Shown here: in pieces, positions 1 through 9,515 of the stretch
Layout: each line of letters starts with the position of its first letter
Numbering within the stretch: the first letter of the stretch is position 1
From: Sinomicrobium oceani
Lineage (GTDB): Bacteria > Bacteroidota > Bacteroidia > Flavobacteriales > Flavobacteriaceae
DNA length: 64,000 nucleotides
Reading direction: 5' to 3'
Assembly (NCBI RefSeq): GCF_900119185.1
Contig: NZ_FPJE01000002.1
Span: 139,988-203,987, forward strand
Made by a program: the position numbers and the translations under genes
Notes under the pieces: generated by a model
What the model saw: the letters and a program-made list of their open reading frames with translations, nothing else
Told to the model about the DNA's origin: nothing
Database searches by the model: none

Positions 1-845
1 TTTTGGCCGTAGAAGAAAACTCTATTACCTATTGTAAACGAAAATTGAGTCCCATATGCGAACCTCCATTTTCCGTGGTCTGTCTCCGGTCCCATCTTTC
101 CATCGGATAGTAATTCCTGAATAAACCAGTAGTTAGTATTCTGATTCTGTCCATAAAAAAACTGTTTTCCGTTAACTGTGAAAGGAAACTGAGTTGCATA
201 CGGGTTTTTCCAATATCCATGGTCGGTCTCGGGCCCCATAGGCACAGGAATTTTATTGTATGCTGCTCGAAGCCCTTTCGGATTTTTGTCAAGACGAGAA
301 AGATCTGACCAATTATCGGGGCCAAGTTTAGTTTTGTTGTTCTTTTTCCATAACATGGTCCAAACGTTACTACCCGAAGGTCTCCCTTGCCAGCCTGTTG
401 CAGGTGCCGGATAGTGCATCACAGATTTCCGGTCATACTCTGTTAAATTATGACTTTTAGTATGAATCTTAAAGTTTACATTTTCTTCTCCTTTTTCAAT
501 ATTGTACCATAGTACCTCGATATAATCATCTCTATCACATCGAGATTGTTCGTGGATTAATCCCAGCGCATGTCCCAGTTCATGGAGCCCTATATAATCA
601 TTACCAATGATAACATCTTGTCGACCTCCCTTCATTCCGACTGCGCTACTGCTGCCACCTTTTTGTGGTCTGGATATCATCAGATAGTTTGGTTCATTTA
701 CCCGTTCTACAAAAGATACACCAGCAGCGTTCTGCCATTTATCCATTGCTTTGCGAACATCTTTCTTAAAAGGAAATCCTGGTTCAAATGTATATGGTAT
801 CCTGCGATAGGGCCATAGCGTTACGTTTTGAGGAATTGAAGCCAT
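1..845 (-). CDS. Astacin-like (M12A) zinc metalloprotease, C-terminus beyond window
   Basis: The minus-strand reading frame opens with ATG at 845 and stays open to the left edge, giving 281 visible residues. The zinc signature HELGHALGLIHE lies at residues 88-99 and the Met-turn SVMHY at 141-145, which together define the astacin/M12A family of metalloendopeptidases. Residues 10-18 (WPYRRIPYT) match the start of a mature astacin domain, so no propeptide is present. A stop codon in frame at 860-858 rules out an upstream extension, so no Sec signal peptide is encoded. After the catalytic domain, a repeat of 48 residues beginning MGPETDHG starts at residues 203 and 251 and continues past the window edge. 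The family call is firm. Secretion route and substrate are unknown. Confidence 0.9.
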   Translation of the reverse strand, partial: MASIPQNVTLWPYRRIPYTFEPGFPFKKDVRKAMDKWQNAAGVSFVERVNEPNYLMISRPQKGGSSSAVGMKGGRQDVIIGNDYIGLHELGHALGLIHEQSRCDRDDYIEVLWYNIEKGEENVNFKIHTKSHNLTEYDRKSVMHYPAPATGWQGRPSGSNVWTMLWKKNNKTKLGPDNWSDLSRLDKNPKGLRAAYNKIPVPMGPETDHGYWKNPYATQFPFTVNGKQFFYGQNQNTNYWFIQELLSDGKMGPETDHGKWRFAYGTQFSFTIGNRVFFYGQ

Positions 846-1142
846 TGTTTTTAGTATTTATAGGTTAATTCATGTATATAACTGGTCTTGAAAAAAGACA
901 GTAGTAAGGGGGACTGGCACTGAAAGGGTAATTTAGGTGTTTTCATGGGGTAAATTTTTAAGCATTTTCACATACCAAAATTGGATATAACCTGAAAAAA
1001 CACCAAAAAACCAAGATTACAAAAACCTTACAATTCGCGATTTAAAACCACAATACCCTATTTTTCAATAAAATAAAAAACGGCATTAGCCATGCCCTGC
1101 ATGGTTATCGGGAAATAAATGCTATGTAAATAGTAGTAGCTA

Positions 1143-2888
1143 TTACAGGCTTCGAACAAACCGGTGAAGTTCTTTCCGGTCGTTGAGGTCCAGTTTTTTT
1201 CGGATACGATGCTGGGTTACCAAAATGGTATTGGCCGATACGCCCGACATCAATGCCATTTCGTTGTTGGTAATTTCCAGTTTTCCCAGGCATAAACAGC
1301 GCAGTTCGGCGCGGGTAAGATCAGGATATAAAGTAGTCAGCCGGGTGATAAAGTCCGGATACACCTCGTTGAACGATTTTTTAAAGGTATTCCAGTCTTT
1401 CGGGGTGAGAATGCTTCTGTTCTTCAGTTCGTCGAGCAGGCTGTCTTTAGTCGTATTCTGTGTTTCCTGAAGCTGATCGATCACCTGGCGGTTCTCCCGT
1501 ATTTTTTGGGCAAGATTATCGAGTTTCGACCGGGCATGTTTCAAGGCCTGCCGGGTATTCCTATGTTCCAGTGCTTCGATTTGCTGTTGGCGAGCCCAAA
1601 GTTGTTTTTCTTTCCTTTTTCTTAACCGGACTATATAATACAGCGTAAACCCCAATACCGCCAACAAAGAAGCTACTCCTATGAAGACACTGTAACGAAA
1701 GCGTATGGCAATGTTCTCTTTTTCCTGCCGGGCTATCCTGTCACGGTTTTCCTGTATCTGTAGCTGGTCTTGTGTCATTTTGGCCAGGGCGGTATTGTAT
1801 TTGCCATTCACGGCTTTTTCTACTGCTGCCAGGCTATCCCGGTAAAGTATCGCCTTTTTATAATCGGAGCTTTTGAGATAGTACAGGTACAAATTTTCAT
1901 AATGCTGCCTTTTGGCAACCTCCACACCCTGTTGTTCCCCGAATTGAAATACCTGGTTTTCCGGGAAATAACTTTCGGTTAACACCATGAGTTGATAGGC
2001 CCTTTGTAACGAGTCGGTTTTAAGGTACGTCTTGGCCAGGTCTGCGTTAGCCTCCAGGGGAATTTCAAAATGCTGATAGGTATTTTTGTTCCATTCATAG
2101 TTTTTAAGGAAGTAAGGCAACGCTTTTTGATAATCCTGCTTTGCATAATACACCTCACCGATATTGCCCGATACCAGGCCCATCCAGATCGTATCGCGGT
2201 AGTGTGCTGCTTTTTTATAAGCCATGCGCAGGTAGGTGACAGCGCTGTCTGTTACACCCGATTTCAAATAGGCCATCCCCAGCGTATTATAACGCTGAAT
2301 ATCGAGATTATCGTCAAACGCCGGGAGTTCAACCGAAGTCTTCATGACCTTGATAACCTCTTCGTAGTTCCGGAAAAAATAATAATCGAGAGCCAGGTCG
2401 TGCAGGTATTTGCCGATATTGGGTACATTTTCATACCCCAGCTTCCGGAAGATCTTTTGGGCACTCAAAGAGTTTTCAAGGGCCTGTCCGTATTTTTCCA
2501 GCACAAACTGGTTTTGTCCGATCTGGTGGAGACAGATTGCTTTGTACAAGGCATGATCCTTAAATTCACGGTCTCTCAGTATGTGCCGGTAGACATCAAT
2601 CCGTTTATGACTGTCAGTCTCAAACAGGGCCGCCCGCCTCTGCTTTAAAAAACGGAGTTCTTTTAGAAGGTATTCATCATGGTGCTTCCGGGCAAAAGAA
2701 GTGGCATTTTGCAATAGTGTATTTATTTTTTCCCTGTCGTTATTTGCCGTGATATACCTGTTTAGCACCCGGACCCTCTCTATAGACGACCGCCCTTCCA
2801 GCAAACGGGCTGTCTCGTCGGAATATTGCTGGGCATGTAACAAAAAGCTATACAGGAGGAAATAAATACAAGGGTAGACTTTTTTCAT
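1143..2888 (-). CDS. TPR-repeat membrane-anchored regulator with LuxR-like C-terminal helix-turn-helix
   Basis: The protein has 581 residues when started at the ATG at 2888. An upstream ATG at 2933 exists, but the 2888 start gives a clean signal peptide (MKKVYPCIYFLLYSFLLHAQ). The N-terminal two thirds consists of helical tetratricopeptide-like repeats (NTLGMAYLKSG, NIGEVYYAKQDYQKALPYF). A single membrane span lies at about residues 397-419 and is followed by a basic stretch and a coiled coil. The last 60 residues (LTRAELRCLCLGKLEITNNEMALMSG in part) resemble the LuxR/GerE-type DNA-binding helix-turn-helix used by Bacteroidota TPR regulators. The expected role is to sense a periplasmic or envelope signal and bind DNA from the membrane. 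The downstream astacin gene at 845-1 is a plausible target, but this is inference from position only. Confidence 0.8.
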   Translation of the reverse strand: MKKVYPCIYFLLYSFLLHAQQYSDETARLLEGRSSIERVRVLNRYITANNDREKINTLLQNATSFARKHHDEYLLKELRFLKQRRAALFETDSHKRIDVYRHILRDREFKDHALYKAICLHQIGQNQFVLEKYGQALENSLSAQKIFRKLGYENVPNIGKYLHDLALDYYFFRNYEEVIKVMKTSVELPAFDDNLDIQRYNTLGMAYLKSGVTDSAVTYLRMAYKKAAHYRDTIWMGLVSGNIGEVYYAKQDYQKALPYFLKNYEWNKNTYQHFEIPLEANADLAKTYLKTDSLQRAYQLMVLTESYFPENQVFQFGEQQGVEVAKRQHYENLYLYYLKSSDYKKAILYRDSLAAVEKAVNGKYNTALAKMTQDQLQIQENRDRIARQEKENIAIRFRYSVFIGVASLLAVLGFTLYYIVRLRKRKEKQLWARQQQIEALEHRNTRQALKHARSKLDNLAQKIRENRQVIDQLQETQNTTKDSLLDELKNRSILTPKDWNTFKKSFNEVYPDFITRLTTLYPDLTRAELRCLCLGKLEITNNEMALMSGVSANTILVTQHRIRKKLDLNDRKELHRFVRSL

Positions 2889-3620
2889 GGGCCGGCGCTT
2901 CAGGGTACTGCTTCGTAAAAGAAGCATAAACAAAAATACATTTTTTTTAAAAATAGCTAAAACGCCACAGTGTGATCCTGCCCCACACCCAAGACCCTAT
3001 ATTATGGTCTTGGTGTTCTCATCCGATGTGAAACCACTGCGCTTTCGTACATCCTGTTTTGGCTTCTAAAAAAAATCATGATCCGAATGGATTGGGTTCA
3101 TAGGTTATTGAGTTATTAGGTTCTTGGATTTTAAGTCATTAAGGCACCGTATACCATCTATGATTTTTCTTAAAACGGAGGCGGCTGAGCGCTTCGGTTC
3201 CACCGGAATGTAGAGAATCGAAACCCCGGCTTTAAATCGATAATAAGTCGCGGGTTATTAATCTATAAACTCAACAGCTCCGTAACCTAATTTCCGATCA
3301 CGGTAAAAATTGATCTTAAAACCTTTCGGACAGGGCTCAGGATAACAGCTTTCCAACTATAGGTAACTACCAGTTTTCCCCGGAAACCAATCCGGCCAAA
3401 CCCACCATGATCCATCCCGGGAACTGCCACATGGGCCTCTATGCATAGGTGACCCTAAACCGTAGGCGCTTAGATCGCATAATGTAAGCCACAACACCAT
3501 AGGAAATGACAGAAAAACCTCCTCGTTATGATACCATGATCATACTATAAAGAAAAAATATACTTTTTAACAGACTAATCATCTTGATTTAAAATTTATT
3601 TTCAATAGCTTTGCTCCCTA
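2889..3620. other. Gene-free stretch with one copy of a dispersed repeat
   Basis: No convincing gene is seen in these 730 bases. The stretch holds copy A of the three-copy element (3007-3120) and then filler built from short words such as GGTTATTGAGTTATTAGG. The 3' end probably carries the promoter of the gene starting at 3621, but no clear box could be assigned. Confidence 0.6.
3007..3120 (+). repeat. Dispersed ~110 bp intergenic repeat, copy A
   Basis: This copy shares with 10672-10790 and 55115-55230 the ordered blocks GTYCTCATYC, TACATC-like, GGCTTCTAAAAAAA, ATGATCCGAATGGA and a G/T-rich tail (GGTTATTGAGTTATTAGG). All three copies have the same orientation, and each lies upstream of the start of a minus-strand gene. 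It could be a non-autonomous mobile element or a shared leader or promoter. No coding capacity is conserved. Confidence 0.75.
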
Positions 3621-3935
3621 ATGGGAATTAGTCGCATTAAAAATCGAGTTGTTTACCTGTTCCTGGCTCTATTTGTTTCTATGCAAATAGCCGGGCTGCA
3701 TGTGCTGGCTCATATCGACAACGATGATGATCATGGTATCGCCCATTGTGTGGTATGTGACTACACGATTGCCGGCAATCATACTCCCATACTTTCACCG
3801 GAAATCGTACAATTCGATACAGCGCAGGTCGTTTTCGCGACAAAAAAGGAAGCTGTCGGGGAATTTCATTTCGCATATTCCGATACCGGTGTACCTCATC
3901 ACCTTTTCTGCAGGCCACCACCTACCCGTCTGTAA
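3621..3935 (+). CDS. Small exported His/Cys-rich protein preceding a TonB receptor
   Basis: The product has 104 residues with an N-terminal hydrophobic segment (residues 11-31) that could be a signal peptide or anchor. After it come clustered metal-ligand type residues: HVLAHIDNDDDHGIAHCVVC. A CxxC pair and several His and Asp residues suggest metal binding, but no named family is claimed. It lies 195 bp upstream of a TonB-dependent receptor and His-rich lipoproteins on the same strand, so a role in outer-membrane metal uptake is likely. Overlapping frames on both strands lack a comparable signal sequence and are not believed. The gene is probably real; the function is inferred from context. 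Confidence 0.65.
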   Translation: MGISRIKNRVVYLFLALFVSMQIAGLHVLAHIDNDDDHGIAHCVVCDYTIAGNHTPILSPEIVQFDTAQVVFATKKEAVGEFHFAYSDTGVPHHLFCRPPPTRL

Positions 3936-4130
3936 TTTCCTGGGAGCTATATTTGATTTTTTTAATACGGGTTTATCCTTAAATTTCCAGACAGGGGAGG
4001 CCATATTTTATGTATAACGGTGCAAAGTCTTCAACCGGCCGGGGAAGACTTCATTATATGTTATTAATCACCGTTCATAGTGCGCTACCGATATATCCGT
4101 ACCCAGGTCTGTTGATCTACCGGCCTATTC

Positions 4131-6521
4131 ATGAATATCATATTTTCTTTAATGACCGACAAAATACTGGCGGTATGGTTTAGCATTGGTCTATCCCTGC
4201 TGTCATTTGCGCAGACATCTTCTACCGTAAAAGGAGTTGTTGTCGATGCTCAAACGCAAACTCCTGTTTCAGGAGCAAATATTATCGGAGACCGCCTATA
4301 CGCCGTGTCCTCGGAAAACGGGGAATTTACCCTGGAAAATGTAGGCACAGGTACTGTGATCAAGGTCACTCATTTAGGATATTCCCCTGCATTTGTCACC
4401 ATACCAGCAGATCATAGGGACAGACGAATTGTAGTGCAATTAACGGAAACAAACACCAAACTGGAGGAAGTTCAGGTGGTCGGAAATGCGAAAGAAAGAT
4501 CCACCCGGAAATTTCCCCTTTCCACAGTAGAAGCCTCCGGGGCATTTTTAGAAGCCAACCGGGAGAACAGTCTCATGCAGACCTTGAGCAAAATCCCGGG
4601 GGTAAGTACGATAAATATTGGTTCCGGACAATCCAAACCGGTCATCAGGGGGCTGGGGTTCAACAGGGTCAGTGTGGTGCAGAACGGCGTAAAGCACGAA
4701 GCGCAGCAATGGGGCAACGACCACGGGCTGGAAATAGACCAGTATGGTATTGAGCATATCCGCATCATAAAAGGGCCCGCGTCCCTGTTGTATGGTTCCG
4801 ATGCTATTGCCGGCGTAGTAGACCTACAAGCTCCGAAAATTCCGGAAGCCCGATCGTTTACCGGTGAAGTCAATCTCCTGGGTGAAAGCAATAACAACCT
4901 ATTCGGTGTTTCCGCCGGGGTACAAAGCAGGAAGGACCGTTGGTTTTACAGGGCACGTTTTACCTATCGGGATTATGCCGACTATAAAGTGCCTGCGGAC
5001 AGGATAAACTATGAGAGCTATATTTTTGAACTGCACAAAAACCGTTTAAGGAACACCGCCGGAAATGAAGTCAATGGTGCTTTCAGTATCGGGTATATCG
5101 GTAGCAACATTAAATCGGAAACTTTTTTTAGCAATGTGTACGCAAAAAACGGCTTTTTTGCCAATGCCCACGGACTCGAAGTGCGTACATCTTCTATAGA
5201 TTATGACAGGTCCGAGAGGGATATCGATCTGCCTTTTCACCTGGTGAACCATTTTAAGGTAATCAATAATACCACATTTTATGAGGGGCAGCATACCATA
5301 GATCTGGAATTAGGCTTTCAAAACAATCACAGGGAAGAGCATTCAGAACCCGTACCTCATGGGTACATGCCCAAACCCGACCACAGTAAGGAGCGGGTCT
5401 TTGACAAAACGACCTTCTCTCTGAATGCAAGAAATACGTTTACACCCCATGAAAAACACCGGGTTGTCTTTGGTATCAATACCGAATTTCAAAACAACAA
5501 CATCAGCGGGTGGGGATTTTTAATTCCCAAATACAATCGTTTTACCGCGGGGATATTTGCCTACGACCACATAGCGATTTCGGATAAATTAAGCTTTCAG
5601 GGAGGGTTACGGTACGATTTCGGCCTCGTAGACACCAGGCCTTACGTGGATTGGTTCCCTTCCACCGTAAAACAAAGCGACGGCTCCACATCTTCCGTTT
5701 ACGTACAGCGGGCGCAGCACAAAAACCTCCGTTTCGGCAATATCAGCGGTTCGGCAGGGATCAGTTATACGACGAAGAACACCTCCTATAAACTCCATAT
5801 CGGTAAAAGCTTCAGGATGCCCTTGTCTAACGAACTGGCTTCCGATGGGGTGAATTACCATATGTTCAGGTATGAAAAGGGAAATCTTGACCTGGATCCC
5901 GAAGCATCCTACCAGTTAGATATTGATGTTGACCACAATACTAAAAACTTCAGTCTCGGAATCAGTCCGTTTGTGAACTTCTTTGAAAATTTCATCTATC
6001 TCAACCCTACGCCAAACTATTACGAAACCGTACAGATTTACGAATACACCCAGAGCAAGGTCTTTAGAATTGGAGGTGAACTGAGGTTTGGCTACGCCCT
6101 TACCGAAAACCTGAGAATGGACGCCTCTGCGGAATATGTGCATTCCAGACAGCTCAACGGGCCGAAAAAGAACTTTACCTTACCTTTTTCTCCTCCCTTT
6201 TCAGGATTGATTTCCGGAAATTATCAATTCAGAAAAGACCTTTTGTGTTTTAGGCATCTGCAGGTAACGGCAGATTACCGCATCACCGCCAAACAAGATG
6301 AGATCGTCCCCCCGGAAAACACAACAGATGGCTACCAGGTGCTGAACCTCTCCGTAATGAGCGATCTCGATCTATTCAGCTCCCTCAAACAGGTGCAACT
6401 GCGTTTCAAGCTCAACAACGTATTTAATACCAGGTATTTTAACCATACCAGTTTTTACCGGATGATCGATGTTCCCGAAGCCGGCAGGAATGTGTCGTTG
6501 TCGCTGACCATCCCTTTTTAA
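4131..6521 (+). CDS. TonB-dependent outer-membrane receptor, probable metal (zinc/copper type) uptake
   Basis: The protein has 796 residues (789 if the second ATG at 4152 is used, which gives the tidier signal peptide MTDKILAVWFSIGLSLLSFA). A carboxypeptidase-regulatory-like domain spans about residues 30-115. The plug domain follows at about 125-235 (NSLMQTLSKIPGV, PVIRGLGFNRVSVVQNG, IKGPASLLYGSDAIAGVVD). A 22-strand barrel fills the rest and ends in the aromatic outer-membrane terminus LSLTIPF. Extracellular segments contain His clusters (HREEHSEPVPHGY), as seen in zinc or copper receptors. Downstream lipoproteins at 6564-9109 are also His-rich. Family assignment is certain; the metal is inference and heme or another chelate cannot be excluded. 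Confidence 0.9.
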   Translation: MNIIFSLMTDKILAVWFSIGLSLLSFAQTSSTVKGVVVDAQTQTPVSGANIIGDRLYAVSSENGEFTLENVGTGTVIKVTHLGYSPAFVTIPADHRDRRIVVQLTETNTKLEEVQVVGNAKERSTRKFPLSTVEASGAFLEANRENSLMQTLSKIPGVSTINIGSGQSKPVIRGLGFNRVSVVQNGVKHEAQQWGNDHGLEIDQYGIEHIRIIKGPASLLYGSDAIAGVVDLQAPKIPEARSFTGEVNLLGESNNNLFGVSAGVQSRKDRWFYRARFTYRDYADYKVPADRINYESYIFELHKNRLRNTAGNEVNGAFSIGYIGSNIKSETFFSNVYAKNGFFANAHGLEVRTSSIDYDRSERDIDLPFHLVNHFKVINNTTFYEGQHTIDLELGFQNNHREEHSEPVPHGYMPKPDHSKERVFDKTTFSLNARNTFTPHEKHRVVFGINTEFQNNNISGWGFLIPKYNRFTAGIFAYDHIAISDKLSFQGGLRYDFGLVDTRPYVDWFPSTVKQSDGSTSSVYVQRAQHKNLRFGNISGSAGISYTTKNTSYKLHIGKSFRMPLSNELASDGVNYHMFRYEKGNLDLDPEASYQLDIDVDHNTKNFSLGISPFVNFFENFIYLNPTPNYYETVQIYEYTQSKVFRIGGELRFGYALTENLRMDASAEYVHSRQLNGPKKNFTLPFSPPFSGLISGNYQFRKDLLCFRHLQVTADYRITAKQDEIVPPENTTDGYQVLNLSVMSDLDLFSSLKQVQLRFKLNNVFNTRYFNHTSFYRMIDVPEAGRNVSLSLTIPF

Positions 6522-6563
6522 ACCGTATGTATTCAATGAAGTATAACTCAAAATTAAAAATCT

Positions 6564-7049
6564 ATGAAATCAAATCTGAAACTATGGACTATTGTTCTGA
6601 CCACCGGAATTTTCTTTACCTCGTGCAGCAGTGATGATGACAGCATGGCCAAGGATGAAGAAAAACCTGAAATAACCATTAACTACGATGGAGGATTTCC
6701 ACAGGCCTGTACCGAACTTGTCAAAGGGGAGACCTATAATTTCAGGGCCCGAATAACCGACAATATGGCCTTGGCTTCCTATAGTCTGGATATCCACCAC
6801 AACTTCGATCATCATACCCATGATGACCAGGGTGCACAATGTGATTTGGAGCCCGTCAAAGAAGCGGTCAACCCGATGCTTTATATGGAAAATTTTTCCC
6901 TTGCGGATGGGCCTGTCTCCTACGAGATCGACATTCCCATTACCATTTCCGAAAATGTGGATACCGGCGATTACCATTGTATGTTCTCTGTGACAGACCA
7001 GACCGGATGGCAATCCCGAACATCGGTCGACATTAAAATTATCGAGTAA
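6564..7049 (+). CDS. DUF4625-like His-rich lipoprotein
   Basis: This is a 161-residue lipoprotein with lipobox FTSC at residues 17-20 followed by an acidic linker (SSDDDSMAKDEE). The body carries a His/Asp cluster (DIHHNFDHHTHDDQ) and resembles the DUF4625 lipoproteins found beside TonB receptors. It starts 42 bp after the receptor stop codon, so it is very likely cotranscribed with it. A surface or periplasm-facing metal-capture partner of the receptor is the natural reading, but only the lipoprotein nature and the His clustering are seen directly. Confidence 0.8.
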   Translation: MKSNLKLWTIVLTTGIFFTSCSSDDDSMAKDEEKPEITINYDGGFPQACTELVKGETYNFRARITDNMALASYSLDIHHNFDHHTHDDQGAQCDLEPVKEAVNPMLYMENFSLADGPVSYEIDIPITISENVDTGDYHCMFSVTDQTGWQSRTSVDIKIIE

Positions 7050-7071
7050 TCTATAACTAACATATATCAAC

Positions 7072-8025
7072 ATGAAAAAAAACATTTACCTCATGGCGCT
7101 GGCCTTTGTAACAGGTGCGCTATTTACCGCGTGTAGTAACGATGACGACAACGAGATCATTCTTGAAGAGCCCGTCATTGAAAATGTAGAAATTGGCACA
7201 AGCAACAATGAAATTGGCGTTATCGGAAGGGACTTTCACTTTGAAATGGATGTTGTCGCCGGGGAAAGGATTGCCGATGTCAGGATCAGTATAGAACAAC
7301 GAAGTGGTGAAACCTATTCGCATGAGTGGTCGCATGAAACGATATGGGATGAATACCAGGGCGTAAAAAATACCAATGTGCACAAGCACCTTACCATTCC
7401 CGAAGATGCAGCCGAAGGAGAATATGATTTTGTTATCATCGTCAATGACCAGAACGGAACAACCCTGGAAGAAGTAAGGCATATCACGCTCATCCTTCCC
7501 GAAAATTTACCCGTAGATCCGCAGATACGGATCTTCAACGTCTATAAAAATGGCAAACAAGGGGATGTCCCCTTTTATGACTATTATGACAATGATGATT
7601 TCGGAAACGAAACGTTTTCAAAGAACGACACCTTGCTATCGCAGGTAAATATCAAGAATGTCAAAGGGGACGGAAAAATGTACCTCTTGCTGATCCATAA
7701 AGCCACGGGACACTATCCGGAAACCGTCGATGATATCGATTTTTCCAAAGCCATAGTTTACGATGTCTACGAACATCAAGGGCACGAAGAAGGTTTCACT
7801 TTTACCAATTTCCCATATAGTACCGAATTAGGAGGCTACGAACGAAAAGGGCCGGAATTTGTTATCGGGGCCGACAGCGATTCCAACGTACCCCAGCCCA
7901 ACCCTATTGACGGGGAAAAAGTCTGGAAAAACGGGGACTACTATTTTGGAGTGGTATATCGGAACTCCACCTATGACCTCAATTTCCACTACTATATCGA
8001 ATTTAAAATTGAAGGATTCGATTAA
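7072..8025 (+). CDS. DUF4625-like lipoprotein, tandem paralogue 1
   Basis: The product has 317 residues with a signal peptide and lipobox FTAC at residues 18-21, then an acidic spacer. The first 140 residues resemble the preceding 161-residue lipoprotein in layout (an IGRDFHFEMDV strand, then a His-containing segment YSHEWSHETIWDEYQG). The second half ends in a conserved block with NGDYYFGVVY. It is clearly paralogous to the next gene: SKAIVYDVYEHQ here matches SKAIVFDVYEHN there. It lies 22 bp after the previous gene in the same operon. The role is presumably in the same outer-membrane uptake system; the substrate is unknown. Confidence 0.8.
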   Translation: MKKNIYLMALAFVTGALFTACSNDDDNEIILEEPVIENVEIGTSNNEIGVIGRDFHFEMDVVAGERIADVRISIEQRSGETYSHEWSHETIWDEYQGVKNTNVHKHLTIPEDAAEGEYDFVIIVNDQNGTTLEEVRHITLILPENLPVDPQIRIFNVYKNGKQGDVPFYDYYDNDDFGNETFSKNDTLLSQVNIKNVKGDGKMYLLLIHKATGHYPETVDDIDFSKAIVYDVYEHQGHEEGFTFTNFPYSTELGGYERKGPEFVIGADSDSNVPQPNPIDGEKVWKNGDYYFGVVYRNSTYDLNFHYYIEFKIEGFD

Positions 8026-8164
8026 CCCTTTAAAAAATGATTTGCCGGTCTCCGTAGCCCATACCAGTATCGGGAACCGGCGGATCTCACTGGCACTGAC
8101 GATGCCATGCAGATAAGGATAAACCTTAAAAATTCACATCACAAACAAAAGAGTAAAACAACAA

Positions 8165-9109
8165 ATGAAAAGACTTAGAACACACAAATCCATCCTCTTA
8201 TTGGTTTTCACCCTGGGTGTAACCCTATGGTTCACCTCCTGCAGCAATGACGATGATACCGTGGAACTCCCCATACCCACGATGACCGAAATCGAAGTAG
8301 GTTCCGATAATCAGGGGATCATAGGACGGGATTTCCATTTTAATGTAGAAATCATGGCCGGCGATAAAATTGGTACGGTAAGACTCAATATAGATCAGCT
8401 CCCCGATGAGGACTACACCCGGGAATGGTCTTTTGAAATCTCGTGGGACGAGTTTAGCGGTATGAAAAATGCGACAGTGCACAAACATTTTGATATTCCC
8501 GAAGAAGCTCCGGAGGGCACCTATGCATACACCATTACCGTGACGGATGAAAATGGTACCACCGCTGAAGATAAAGGTGAAGTATCGCTTATTGATCCGG
8601 CGAATCTCACTGTTGACCCCGAATTATACATTTGGAGCATAGAAAACGGCAACGGGGATTTCTACTTTGTGAATGAAACACTTGAAAACCCGGAGAATGT
8701 CACATTCACTAAAAATGACACCCTGAGTTCCAATATCCAAATCAGCAATGTAAAAGATGACGGCATTATGTACCTCCTGCTCATCAGGAAAGACCAGAAT
8801 CATCTCCCGGAAACCGTTAATGACATTGACTTTTCCAAAGCCATTGTTTTCGATGTCTATGAGCACAACGACGAGGAAGAAGTATTTACGTTCTGGAACA
8901 CCCCTTATAACAGCAGTATCGGGGACTATGAGCGCTGGCCGGAATTGACCATTGGTGCCGAAAATGACAATAATGCCCCGCAGGCCAACCCGGTCAGCGG
9001 AGAAAAGGCCTGGGAAAACGGCACATACTATTTTGGGGTGGTGTACACCAATTCCACGCATCATCTCAGTATGCACCATTATATGGAGGTGACCGTAGAA
9101 GGTTTTTAA
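8165..9109 (+). CDS. DUF4625-like lipoprotein, tandem paralogue 2
   Basis: The product has 314 residues with a signal peptide and lipobox FTSC. It aligns along its full length with the protein encoded at 7072-8025: IGRDFHFNVEI, DYTREWSFEISWDEFSGMKN, TVHKHFDIPEEA and NGTYYFGVVYTNSTHH are shared with few changes. The pair therefore arose by tandem duplication. The 139 bp gap before it holds no gene. The membership in the receptor operon is inferred from strand and spacing. Confidence 0.8.
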   Translation: MKRLRTHKSILLLVFTLGVTLWFTSCSNDDDTVELPIPTMTEIEVGSDNQGIIGRDFHFNVEIMAGDKIGTVRLNIDQLPDEDYTREWSFEISWDEFSGMKNATVHKHFDIPEEAPEGTYAYTITVTDENGTTAEDKGEVSLIDPANLTVDPELYIWSIENGNGDFYFVNETLENPENVTFTKNDTLSSNIQISNVKDDGIMYLLLIRKDQNHLPETVNDIDFSKAIVFDVYEHNDEEEVFTFWNTPYNSSIGDYERWPELTIGAENDNNAPQANPVSGEKAWENGTYYFGVVYTNSTHHLSMHHYMEVTVEGF

Positions 9110-9238
9110 TGATAGTACCTTAACCTAAAGGTATTAGTGTTTGACAGGATGGTTGGTCATTACCCCCTACCCGACCATTCCAGTCATCCAATCCTGCCAA
9201 AAAAATTCATAAATTAGTGGATATTTTCAATGGGGTGA

Positions 9239-9505
9239 TCCAGAATAATCAGCCAGCATATTTGGAAAAAACATACCGATTTTGACAAACAGTGCTACCG
9301 GGAGAATACACTTATTAGGGCAGTCCCCGAGCCCCCATATAAAACCATCGCCCAAGGAATACATTCTGACTGGTGGAAGCAGCTCTTTATGGAAACGGCA
9401 GATGCAAACTTTACAGGTTAAAAAGCTGTTGATGCCAAGTGTCGGGCGGAAAAGATGGCGGAGATGTTCCAATTGAAAATTGAGTATTATCAGAACAACA
9501 ACTAA
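9239..9505 (+). pseudogene. Remnant of an unrecognised gene with an internal stop
   Basis: In one plus-strand frame the sequence reads as protein-like (WKKHTDFDKQCYRENT, then IHSDWWKQLFMETADANFTG). It meets TAA at 9419-9421 and continues protein-like in the same frame (KMAEMFQLKIEYYQNNN) to TAA at 9503. No start codon or full domain is present. The composition looks like a decayed small gene. The family is not recognised and this call is tentative. It ends 10 bp before the next gene start. Confidence 0.35.
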
Positions 9506-9515
9506 GGAAGATACT

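Noticed and set aside
2070-2648. Plus-strand open frame of 192 codons
   Set aside because: It is antisense to the TPR regulator gene, whose repeats, membrane span and helix-turn-helix are coherent.
9121-9215. Stem-like CAGGAT...ATCCTG after the DUF4625 genes
   Set aside because: It is followed by an A run, not a T run, on the plus strand, so it does not fit a terminator of that operon.
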